The notes: generated by a model not told the origin, from the sequence alone. DNA of 17,060 nt from Eubacteriales bacterium (GCA_030527765.1 JAUNAE010000044.1:1-17060), one strand, 5' to 3'; counted from the first letter of the stretch, positions 6,923 through 13,579 are shown. Numbers and translations: made by a program.

Positions 6923-7587
6923 AGTTATTGATTGCAGAGGATACTGTGGATCTTAACCGGGCTGTCAGTGCAGTACTGCTCAGTCAGAATTATGAGGTGG
7001 ATTCCGTATACGACGGTGAAGAAGCGATGGAGCATATCCGGCAGCAAAGTTATGACGGCATCATTTTGGATATTATGATGCCAAAAAAAGATGGATTGGA
7101 GGTTCTCCGGGAATTAAGAGAGAGTGGTCTTGTGACACCGGTTCTTCTGTTGACTGCAAAGACAGAGATTGATGATCGTGTAGCAGGATTGGACGCAGGC
7201 GCAGATGATTATTTGCCGAAACCATTTGCTATGAAGGAACTTCTTGCAAGGATCCGGTCAATGACCAGGAGAAGAAGTGAGTATGGCGACCGGGATCTGG
7301 CTTTTGGGGATTTCGTTTTAAGTGCAACGAGCTTTGAATTATCTGCTGAGAATTCAGTGAGTCTTTCTATTAAGGAGTATGAGCTCATGCAGACCTTTAT
7401 TCGTCATCAGGGAAAAGAACTCAGTACAGAGTATCTTCTGGAGCATGTCTGGAAAGAAGAGCCGGATGCCCAGTCGGATACGGTCTGGCTGTACGTGTCT
7501 TACTTAAAAGCAAAACTGGCATCTGTAGCATCCAGCGCATTCATTGAAGGAAAGAGGGGCGGAAGCTATTGTTTGCTGGCCGGTTGA
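6919..7587 (+). CDS. OmpR/PhoB-family response regulator
   Basis: The 222-residue DNA-binding regulator has a receiver domain (about 1-115) and a winged-helix domain (about 125-220). Receiver landmarks are all present: acidic pair E7/D8, phosphoacceptor D51 in LDIMMPKKDG, T79 in LLLTAK and K101 in LPKPF. The effector domain shows LSIKEYELMQTF and a C-terminal hairpin GKRGGSYCL, as in OmpR-type wings. The start overlaps the alarmone synthetase stop by four bases. The partner kinase follows. The cognate signal and regulon are not visible, though autoregulation through the dyad at 6256-6270 is possible. Confidence 0.95.
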   Translation: MKLLIAEDTVDLNRAVSAVLLSQNYEVDSVYDGEEAMEHIRQQSYDGIILDIMMPKKDGLEVLRELRESGLVTPVLLLTAKTEIDDRVAGLDAGADDYLPKPFAMKELLARIRSMTRRRSEYGDRDLAFGDFVLSATSFELSAENSVSLSIKEYELMQTFIRHQGKELSTEYLLEHVWKEEPDAQSDTVWLYVSYLKAKLASVASSAFIEGKRGGSYCLLAG

Positions 7588-7612
7588 TTATAAAATAGTC
7601 AAGAAAGGAAAA

Positions 7613-7646
7613 TGTGTAGTGAATTGACCAATGAGTTCATTACACA
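7613..7646 (+). promoter_or_regulatory. Hairpin in the regulator-kinase gap, next to the kinase ribosome binding site
   Basis: TGTGTAGTGAA (7613-7623) pairs with TTCATTACACA (7636-7646), 11 pairs with one G-U, around a 12-base loop. The right arm touches AAGGA (7646-7650), the ribosome binding site of the kinase. No T-tract follows. It could tune kinase translation or mRNA processing relative to the regulator. Confidence 0.55.
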
Positions 7647-7657
7647 AGGATGATAGG

Positions 7658-8911
7658 ATGGATTCGGAACGGGCGAAACGACTTCGAAAACGATTTATCA
7701 TGATTTCAACTCTGTCTTTTATGTTGGTCATGCTTATCACGGGAACTATGGTCAATGTGGCATATAGTCGGGCGATACGAGCACAAATGCTAGAAATACT
7801 GGATCTTCTTGTCTCCAATGAAGGGGAACTGCCGATCCGCAGTGAGGATGACCTGGGAGAGGAAGAGCATTCCAGAATCGATCAGCTGAATTACGGCATG
7901 CGATATTTCAGTGTGATTTTGGGAAAAGAGGCAGGGGATGACAGTGCTATAGAGACAGTGAATCTGGAACATGTGAATTTTCTTTCCAGGGAAGATGCAG
8001 AGAGTTATGCCAAACGTGCGCTGGACAGTTATTTTGATATCGGAAGTATAGGCAACTTTTATTTCAAAGTAGGCACCCTGGAGGATGGCAGGGTGATAGT
8101 GGCCTTTGTTAATAGTTCTATTCAGATGCAAATTCGGGAAAAAGTAATTCAATACACAATGCTGATCTGTGGAATTGGTCTTTTGGTGACAGCGGCTGTG
8201 GTATGGCTGTTCTCGAAGAGGGCAATACGTTCTGAACTGGAAACAGCTGCAAGACAGAAGGAGTTTATTACCAATGCCAGTCATGAGCTGAAAACACCCC
8301 TTGCTGTGATTCGGGCGAATACAGAAATTATGGAGATGACCGGAGGAGAGACGGAGTGGACGCAGTCGACTCTGCGGCAGGTAGAGCATATGAACGGGCT
8401 GATTCAGAATCTGGTGATGATTACCCGGTCTGCTGAGAGAGAAGAGAGTCTGGACTGCAAAACGGTGGATGTCACCAAAACGGTAAAGACTACAGTAGAA
8501 CCGTTTTTGTCCGTGGCGAAGCAGAATAACAAAGAACTCTCGATTCATCTGGAGGAAGAGGTCGCAGTCAAGATCAGTGAGAGTGATCTGCGGCAGCTGA
8601 CTTCCATTCTGACGGATAACGCACTGAAGTATTGTGATGAGGATGGACAGATTCATGTAAGTCTTTCCAAAGGGAAACGTGGAAAGGGAATGATTCTGGC
8701 GGTATCCAATTCCTATAAAGATGGTGGAAACGTAGATTATCACCGGTTTTTCGACCGCTTTTACCGGGAAGATACTTCTCACCAGAATCAGAAAGGATAT
8801 GGCATCGGATTGTCTATGGCAGAGAGCATCTGCAGGCAATACCGGGGAAAAATTCACGCAGAGTGGAAAGAGGGAATCATCACGTTCATCTGTAATATTA
8901 ATGGGTTTTGA
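7658..8911 (+). CDS. Membrane sensor histidine kinase (HisKA/HATPase)
   Basis: This 417-residue kinase is the likely partner of the upstream response regulator. A first transmembrane helix lies at about 13-33, an extracytoplasmic sensor region of about 130 residues follows, and a second helix lies at about 166-187. The H-box is FITNASHELKTPL with phosphoacceptor H209. The N-box is LTDNALKYC (about 317-325) and the G2-type loop is GYGIGLS (about 380-386), with DRFYRED as the F-box. The G1 region reads VSNSYKDGGNVDYHRFF, so the usual DxGxG is degenerate. I see no obvious HAMP domain; the second helix runs almost directly into the H-box. ATG 7658 is preferred over 7631 because AAGGA (7646-7650) is seven bases upstream, while 7631 has none. 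The 70-base gap to the regulator holds a hairpin. Confidence 0.93.
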   Translation: MDSERAKRLRKRFIMISTLSFMLVMLITGTMVNVAYSRAIRAQMLEILDLLVSNEGELPIRSEDDLGEEEHSRIDQLNYGMRYFSVILGKEAGDDSAIETVNLEHVNFLSREDAESYAKRALDSYFDIGSIGNFYFKVGTLEDGRVIVAFVNSSIQMQIREKVIQYTMLICGIGLLVTAAVVWLFSKRAIRSELETAARQKEFITNASHELKTPLAVIRANTEIMEMTGGETEWTQSTLRQVEHMNGLIQNLVMITRSAEREESLDCKTVDVTKTVKTTVEPFLSVAKQNNKELSIHLEEEVAVKISESDLRQLTSILTDNALKYCDEDGQIHVSLSKGKRGKGMILAVSNSYKDGGNVDYHRFFDRFYREDTSHQNQKGYGIGLSMAESICRQYRGKIHAEWKEGIITFICNINGF

Positions 8912-8923
8912 CAGAGATAACAG

Positions 8924-8964
8924 TGCCTGGCTATAGTCTGACGCTATAGCCAGGCATTAGTTTT
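8924..8964 (+). terminator. Hairpin terminator after the two-component operon
   Basis: TGCCTGGCTATAG (8924-8936) and CTATAGCCAGGCA (8944-8956) are perfect 13-base complements around TCTGACG, followed by the weaker T-tract TTAGTTTT. Confidence 0.8.
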
Positions 8965-8970
8965 ATGGAT

Positions 8971-8999
8971 TATACAAATACCAACCCCTGTGATATAGT
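8971..8999 (+). promoter_or_regulatory. Predicted promoter of metY
   Basis: TATACA (8971-8976, 4/6 match) is followed after 17 bases by TATAGT (8994-8999) with an extended TG at 8991-8992. The start near 9006 gives a leader of about 160 bases before metY. Confidence 0.5.
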
Positions 9000-9037
9000 T
9001 ACATCATCAAAACAAACACAGAAAATAAATAAAAAAA

Positions 9038-9138
9038 GTAATGATTCAGAGAAGCCAACATGGCTGCTTCCATGGAAATGCACATGTGGTAGAAATAAAG
9101 AACGTGTTTATTTCCATGTAAGCCTTCTGAATCGTTAC
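9038..9138 (+). promoter_or_regulatory. Structured metY leader, candidate cis-regulatory RNA
   Basis: GTAATGATTCAGA (9038-9050) pairs with TCTGAATCGTTAC (9126-9138) as a 13-pair closing stem with one G-U. Directly inside, GAAGC (9051-9055) pairs with GCTTC (9066-9070), and directly after that CATGGAAAT (9071-9079) pairs with ATTTCCATG (9110-9118), giving a three-way junction with a seven-base linker. An alternative stem, GAAATAAA (9092-9099) with TTTATTTC (9107-9114), excludes the third helix. I see no SAM-I core and no T-box sequence. A short dispersed element with terminal inverted repeats would also fit. Confidence 0.55.
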
Positions 9139-9168
9139 TACATTATAAGAAAGCGGAGGACATTTAAA

Positions 9169-10470
9169 ATGAGCGAATTAAAAGAGAGAAATTTAAAATT
9201 TGAGACACTTGCACTTCATGTAGGACAGGAGCAGCCGGACCCGGTTACCGATGCAAGAGCCGTTCCGATCTACCAGACATCTTCTTTCGTATTTAGAAAC
9301 AGTGATCATGCAGCAGCAAGATTCGCACTGCAGGATGCAGGTAACATTTACGGACGTCTGACCAACCCGACTGAGGACATCTTCGAGCAGAGAATCAACG
9401 CTCTTGAGGGCGGTGTTGCAGCTCTGGCAGTTGGATCCGGAGCAGCTGCAGTGACATATGCATTCCAGGCAGTAGCACATGCAGGAGATCACATTGTATC
9501 TGCAAAGAACATTTACGGTGGTACTTACAACTACCTGGCACATACATTTGTAGACTTCGGTGTAACCACAACTTTCGTAGATCCATTCAACTATGAAGAA
9601 GTTGAGGCAGCCATCAAAGAGAACACCAAAGCACTTTACATTGAGTCCCTTGGTAACCCGAACAGCGAAGTAGTAGACATCAAAGCATGGGCAGATCTGG
9701 CACACAAACATGGACTTCCGCTGATCATCGATAACACCTTCGGAACTCCATACCTGATTCGTCCGATCGAGTACGGTGCAGATATCGTTGTTCATTCTGC
9801 AACCAAGTTCATCGGTGGACATGGAACAACCATCGGTGGTGTCATCATCGACGGTGGAAAATTCGACTGGACACAGTCTGACAAATGGCCATGGCTGGTT
9901 GAGCCAAACGAGTCTTACCATGGTGTAAGCTTCGCAAAGAACGTTGGAGCAGCTGCATTTGTTACTTACATTCGTGCAATCCTTCTTCGTGATACAGGTG
10001 CAACTCTTTCTCCATTCCACAGCTGGATCTTCCTGCAGGGACTTGAGACACTTTCCCTTCGTGTAGAGCGTCAGGTTGAGAACACCAAGAAAGTTGTTGA
10101 GTATCTGAAGAGCAAACCGGAAGTTGAATTCATCAGCCATCCGTCCGTATCCGAGGATCCGGTACAGCAGGAACTTTACAAGAAATATCTTCCGGAAGGC
10201 GGCGGATCTATCTTTACCTTCGATCTGAAAGGTGATGAGAGACACGCAAAAGACTGGATCGACAACCTGAAACTGTTCTCTCTGCTTGCAAACGTTGCAG
10301 ATGTGAAATCCCTTGTTATTCATCCGGCTTCTACCACTCATTCTGAGTGCAACGAGCAGGAACTCGCAGATCAGGGAATCAAGAGAAACACCATCCGTCT
10401 CTCCATTGGTACAGAGCATATCGATGACATCATCGCAGATCTGGAAGAGGCATTTGAAGCTGTAAAATAA
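9169..10470 (+). CDS. metY: O-acetylhomoserine aminocarboxypropyltransferase (sulfhydrylase)
   Basis: This 433-residue PLP enzyme of the Cys/Met metabolism (gamma) family makes homocysteine from O-acetylhomoserine and sulfide, feeding methionine synthesis in the cytoplasm. Seen motifs: PIYQTSSFVF (about 33-42), YGRLTNPTEDIFEQRI with the phosphate-contacting Tyr/Arg, GSGAAAVTYA, LIIDNTFGTPYL with the PLP-ring aspartate, and the Schiff-base lysine K213 in HSATKFIGGHG. The insertion-bearing, longer form (over 420 residues) and the LVEPNESYHG segment are typical of MetY rather than MetB/MetC. ATG 9169 has GGAGGA at 9155-9160; a reading from 8965 would run through the structured leader and is rejected. 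The gene stands alone between terminators. Its leader suggests RNA-level control. Confidence 0.95.
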   Translation: MSELKERNLKFETLALHVGQEQPDPVTDARAVPIYQTSSFVFRNSDHAAARFALQDAGNIYGRLTNPTEDIFEQRINALEGGVAALAVGSGAAAVTYAFQAVAHAGDHIVSAKNIYGGTYNYLAHTFVDFGVTTTFVDPFNYEEVEAAIKENTKALYIESLGNPNSEVVDIKAWADLAHKHGLPLIIDNTFGTPYLIRPIEYGADIVVHSATKFIGGHGTTIGGVIIDGGKFDWTQSDKWPWLVEPNESYHGVSFAKNVGAAAFVTYIRAILLRDTGATLSPFHSWIFLQGLETLSLRVERQVENTKKVVEYLKSKPEVEFISHPSVSEDPVQQELYKKYLPEGGGSIFTFDLKGDERHAKDWIDNLKLFSLLANVADVKSLVIHPASTTHSECNEQELADQGIKRNTIRLSIGTEHIDDIIADLEEAFEAVK

Positions 10471-10476
10471 TAAAAG

Positions 10477-10505
10477 CGTGACTGTTCAGTACCCTTACAG
10501 TTACG
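10477..10505. repeat. Short hairpin after metY
   Basis: CGTGACTGT (10477-10485) pairs with ACAGTTACG (10497-10505), nine pairs with one G-U, around an 11-base loop; no T-tract. It may be a dispersed intergenic motif. Confidence 0.5.
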
Positions 10506-10558
10506 AAAGCAACACGTTCACCTCCTATTGTTAAATAATAAAATCATTCGATGCGCAC

Positions 10559-10606
10559 AAAAAATCCCGAGCAGCCGGCAAGATCCGCCGAAGCTCGGGA
10601 TTTTTT
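10559..10606. terminator. Bidirectional intrinsic terminator between metY and larE
   Basis: AAAAAATCCCGAGC (10559-10572) and GCTCGGGATTTTTT (10593-10606) are perfect 14-base complements, with an inner CGGC/GCCG stem (10576-10579 and 10587-10590). A-tract and T-tract serve the two converging genes. Confidence 0.95.
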
Positions 10607-10625
10607 AAAGAATTTTGAGGGTGGA

Positions 10626-11453
10626 CTATTTGTCTGCGTTCAAATTCAGGGTTTCGTTCATGCTTCCTGTGCGGTAGCCCTGCAGATCCATGGTGACATA
10701 GGAGAAACCAAGGGATTTGAAATAGCTGGTAATTCGGGCAGAATTCTCCGGATCCACCAGTTTTGGAATTTCTGTCGGATTGACTTCGATTCTGGCGATG
10801 GTTCCGTGAATTCGAACACGAACCTGTTTGAAGCCGAGATCCAGAAGAAGCTGCTCTGCTTTGTCAACCATATGCAGTTTTTCTTCGGAAATTTGCTCTC
10901 CATATACAAAGCGGGAAGAAAGACATGCAAAAGAAGGTTTGTCCCAGGTTGGAAGGTCCATTTCTTTGGAAAGTTCACGGATTTCTTCCTTATAAAGTTC
11001 TGCATAGCGAAGAGGACTCTTGACGCCGAGTTCTGCAACTGCCTGAAGTCCAGGACGATAGTCACCGTTGTCATCCATGTTGGATCCTTCTGCGACAGCT
11101 TTCATGCCATTTTCTTCTGCAATTTTGAGGATTTTTTCGAAGAGCTCGTGCTTGCAGAGATAGCAGCGGTTGGTTGGGTTGTGACGGAAGCCTTCAATAT
11201 CCAGTTCCTCGGATTCGGTTACAAACTGACGAATTCCATGTTTCTGGCAGAATGCTTTGGATTCGGAAAGTTCTCTCTCCGGGAAGGAGCAGGAGGAGGC
11301 AGTCACGGCGATTACATTATCTGCACCCAGAGTGTCAACGGCTGTTTTCAGGAGAAATGTAGAATCCACACCACTGGAGAAGGCAATTGCTACTCGTTCC
11401 AGGGAGCGGAGATAATCTTTGAGGGTTTCGTATTTTTCTTGAAGCTGAGTCAT
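10626..11453 (-). CDS. larE: ATP-dependent sulfur transferase, LarE family
   Basis: The 275-residue protein has an N-terminal PP-loop ATPase domain with FSSGVDST (about 25-32) and a C-terminal domain containing EGSNMDDNGDYRPG (122-135) and FACLSSRFVYG (176-185). LarE adenylylates pyridinium biscarboxylic acid mononucleotide and inserts sulfur while building the nickel-pincer cofactor of lactate racemase and related enzymes. This copy has C97 and C100 (NRCYLCK) plus C177, the three-cysteine pattern linked to [4Fe-4S]-using LarE proteins rather than the single sacrificial cysteine of the Lactobacillus enzyme. The start is supported by AAAGGAG (plus-strand 11462-11468). No larA, larB or larC is in this window, so the target enzyme is unknown. 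The longer reading to 11603 passes through the direct repeats and is rejected. Confidence 0.88.
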   Translation of the reverse strand: MTQLQEKYETLKDYLRSLERVAIAFSSGVDSTFLLKTAVDTLGADNVIAVTASSCSFPERELSESKAFCQKHGIRQFVTESEELDIEGFRHNPTNRCYLCKHELFEKILKIAEENGMKAVAEGSNMDDNGDYRPGLQAVAELGVKSPLRYAELYKEEIRELSKEMDLPTWDKPSFACLSSRFVYGEQISEEKLHMVDKAEQLLLDLGFKQVRVRIHGTIARIEVNPTEIPKLVDPENSARITSYFKSLGFSYVTMDLQGYRTGSMNETLNLNADK

Positions 11454-11555
11454 AGAGGTCTCTCCTTTACTGTAATAATATACGTTCTGCGGCAAGTCTC
11501 TCGCAGAGCACGACATGGAATCATCGTAGCATAGTGGAGCAGGGAAGTCAAATTT

Positions 11556-11640
11556 GCCCTGAGAGCTGGAGTTTGTGCAGGGGTGAAAGAGAAGAGGAAG
11601 CAAGTATGCCCTGAGAGTGGAATTTCACATGCAGGTGAAA
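11556..11640. repeat. Two imperfect 33-base direct repeats upstream of larE
   Basis: Both copies (11556-11588 and 11608-11640) begin GCCCTGAGAG, have a variable middle, and end in GCAGG(GG)TGAAA. The second copy also contains the small hairpin TTTCAC-ATGCAG-GTGAAA (11623-11640) and overlaps the -35 of the downstream promoter. Confidence 0.65.
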
Positions 11641-11665
11641 CAGATAGCGTCGAGTGTGGTACAAT
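11637..11665 (+). promoter_or_regulatory. Predicted promoter of the membrane protein gene
   Basis: GAAACA (11637-11642, 3/6) is followed after 17 bases by TACAAT (11660-11665), with an extended TG at 11657-11658. The -35 lies in the second 33-base repeat. Confidence 0.55.
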
Positions 11666-11710
11666 GGTAGGAAAAGTACAATCCTGATGAAGTATGAGGA
11701 GAAATGAATT

Positions 11711-12496
11711 ATGGAGAAAAAGTTCAAGGATACATGGAATGAAATGAGCCGACGGGAAAAGATATCCTGGCTTTGGACTTATTATAAGATTCCGGCACTT
11801 GCTGTAGTGGGTGTAATTGGAATTGGAGTATATTCTGCGACATCGATGAACAATGGGCAGCAGGTGACTGCTTATGAGGCGTATTTTGTGAATACAGGAG
11901 CCGGAGAAGGTGTGGAGGAGCAGATGACCGAAGAGTTCCGGAATTTTGCCGAGATTTCAGAGCAGGAAAAAACGGTTTTGAACTTGTCTCTGTCACTGCA
12001 GCCCGGAAGTACACTTTCCGATTTTGACAGGGCTGCATCCGATCAGATTACGGTGGAGGAAGAACGAAAAGAACTGGATATTCTGGTGGCGGATGCCTGG
12101 AATTTCAATTATCTGACATCCCTGGCAATGATTTCGGACCTTAGAGATGTTCTGACAGAAGAGGAACTTTCGGAAGTTTCCGAGGATCTTTTCTATATAG
12201 ATCTGGCGGTCTTGAAAGAAGAGCAGCAGAAACAGAGGGAGGATTCCAACTATTTCGGACCTTCCGTGACCAAAGAGGATGCTTTGGCAAGTGAAGAGCG
12301 AGGCTCTTTCAAGCTGCCGGATCCGGAGCAGATGGAAGAGCCTGTGCCTGTTGGAATTCGAATCACAGAATATGCCGAAGTGGAAAAGCATGAGTTGTAC
12401 AAAGAAACGGAAGCTATTCTCGGATTCGCCCAGGGCAGTGAGAAGAAGGAACTTGGCATGCAGTTCCTGAACTATCTTCGAGATGGAATTCATTGA
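11711..12496 (+). CDS. Single-pass membrane protein of unknown function
   Basis: I do not recognise this 261-residue protein at family level. The N-terminus is short, basic and cytoplasmic (FKDTWNEMSRREKISWLW), followed by one transmembrane helix at about 27-43 (IPALAVVGVIGIGVYS) and a long acidic extracytoplasmic domain rich in Glu. Segments such as LDILVADAWNFNYLTSLAMI and ISDLRDVLTEEEL vaguely recall extracellular solute-binding folds, but no motif proves that. There is no signal peptidase site and no lipobox, so it should stay anchored. GAGGAG (11696-11701) nine bases upstream supports the start, and it has its own promoter. It converges on the AraC gene with no clear terminator between them. 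A signalling or envelope role is only a guess. Confidence 0.85.
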   Translation: MEKKFKDTWNEMSRREKISWLWTYYKIPALAVVGVIGIGVYSATSMNNGQQVTAYEAYFVNTGAGEGVEEQMTEEFRNFAEISEQEKTVLNLSLSLQPGSTLSDFDRAASDQITVEEERKELDILVADAWNFNYLTSLAMISDLRDVLTEEELSEVSEDLFYIDLAVLKEEQQKQREDSNYFGPSVTKEDALASEERGSFKLPDPEQMEEPVPVGIRITEYAEVEKHELYKETEAILGFAQGSEKKELGMQFLNYLRDGIH

Positions 12497-12652
12497 ACTT
12501 GTACCTTGAATGCTCATGAGTAGGTAAAATAGATTGCAAACTTCGGTGCTTCCCTTGAGGCTGCATCTTAAAATGGTCAAACGGATATTCGCAATCCGCT
12601 TCGTTTCTTGCTTGATTCGGTAAAATTCAATCGGTAATGTAGTTTGTTCACT

Positions 12653-13492
12653 CTAGTTGCTCTTCTTCATACGTTTTCGGAATTCCACCGGGGCGACGCC
12701 CAGATGCTTTCGGAAGGTACGGGAAAAGTACAAGCTGTTCTGGATGCCGATGGAGGCTGCGATGGAGGAGACGGACAGATCCGTGTCCTGAAGAAGCAGG
12801 CATGCTCTCCGAATACGAAAATCATCCAGATATTCCTTCGGGGAGATCCGGAGATATTTCATAAATTGCCGGTAGAGGGTACTTCGGCTGATGCCCGCAT
12901 ATGCAGCAACGTCGTCGATGGAAATATTATAAGAATAGTGAGACTCCATGTAGGCAATGCTCTGACGCACATTTCTAAGATCTGCATTGTCCGGGAGAAG
13001 ACTGTGGGAAGAATTCTGAAGCAGAAGTCCCAGAGCCAGATAAAGTTCTCCGGTCATTCGCACAGCGTCGCAGAACGTATTGCCAAAAGCAGAATGAATT
13101 TTCTGCATCTGTTCCAAGAGTTCAAAGCGGCAGGAAAGATTGGATAATACCGGATGCTCCGGAGTGAAATCCGTGGACTCGATAATCGCTGCCGCATCAG
13201 ATCCGGCAAACCCTACCCACTGGTATTCCCAGGGATCTTTGGGATCTGCCTGATATTTCACAATGGTGTTTGGAAAAACAAGAAACAGATCTCCAGGGGC
13301 AAGGGAATAGGTGACAGCACCGACGGTATATGTTCCATGGCCGGAAATCACATAGTGAATGAGATAGTGATCTCGCACGCCGGGACCCCATTGATACAGA
13401 GGAGTACATTTTTGACGGCCGACATTATATACAGAAAGAGAGACCATGGATTTGGCGTGGACTTTGTCACTGACTTTGTAGATATCTGACAT
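12653..13492 (-). CDS. AraC-family transcriptional regulator with N-terminal cupin domain
   Basis: The 279-residue regulator has a ligand-sensing cupin-like domain at about 20-150 (HYLIHYVISGHGTYTVG, then LAPGDLFLVFPN) and a C-terminal double helix-turn-helix at about 175-275. The first HTH is ISIDDVAAYAGISRSTLYRQF and the signature second HTH region reads SIAASIGIQNSLYFSRTFRK, ending LGVAPVEFRKRM. Proteins of this layout usually activate sugar-utilisation genes, and the ligand may be a sugar. I chose the ATG at 13492 because AAAGGAG (plus-strand 13501-13507) is eight bases upstream; readings that reach 13654 add an unlikely AT-rich extension. The ribosome binding site is one arm of a 15-base palindrome. 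It is divergent from galE across 211 bases, so control of galE is possible but unproven. Confidence 0.93.
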   Translation of the reverse strand: MSDIYKVSDKVHAKSMVSLSVYNVGRQKCTPLYQWGPGVRDHYLIHYVISGHGTYTVGAVTYSLAPGDLFLVFPNTIVKYQADPKDPWEYQWVGFAGSDAAAIIESTDFTPEHPVLSNLSCRFELLEQMQKIHSAFGNTFCDAVRMTGELYLALGLLLQNSSHSLLPDNADLRNVRQSIAYMESHYSYNISIDDVAAYAGISRSTLYRQFMKYLRISPKEYLDDFRIRRACLLLQDTDLSVSSIAASIGIQNSLYFSRTFRKHLGVAPVEFRKRMKKSN

Positions 13493-13507
13493 AAAGGAGA
13501 CTCCTTT
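13493..13507 (-). promoter_or_regulatory. Palindrome that includes the AraC-gene ribosome binding site
   Basis: AAAGGAGACTCCTTT has 7-base perfect arms. On the minus strand the first arm is the ribosome binding site and the second abuts the ATG, so the mRNA could fold a six-pair, three-base-loop hairpin that hides the site. Confidence 0.5.
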
Positions 13508-13567
13508 CCATAGATGCAACAAAAGTGCATATAATTGAAACGGAAATTCATTGAAAAACTTGCTTTT

Positions 13568-13579
13568 ATCATACATGAT
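13568..13579. promoter_or_regulatory. Short dyad in the AraC-galE divergent region
   Basis: ATCAT-AC-ATGAT is a 12-base dyad in the AT-rich 211-base gap between the divergent AraC and galE genes. It is a possible operator; the match could be chance in such AT-rich DNA. No clear promoter with both boxes could be assigned in this gap. Confidence 0.3.

Noticed and set aside
7790..8857. Minus-strand open frame across the histidine kinase
   Set aside because: The kinase on the plus strand has clear H, N and G boxes; the antisense translation has none.
8965..9168. N-terminal extension of MetY from ATG 8965
   Set aside because: No ribosome binding site at 8965; the 68 extra codons cover the structured leader, while ATG 9169 has GGAGGA and matches the usual family start.
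9000..9168. Known SAM riboswitch or T-box before metY
   Set aside because: I could not find the conserved SAM-I core or the T-box antiterminator sequence, and there is no terminator hairpin with a T-tract in the leader.
10551..11534. Plus-strand 327-codon open frame
   Set aside because: It starts inside the terminator and lies antisense to larE, which has intact catalytic motifs and a ribosome binding site.
12497..12652. Terminator or small RNA between the membrane protein and AraC genes
   Set aside because: Only a five-pair hairpin (12582-12598) is visible, without a T-tract; not enough to support a feature.
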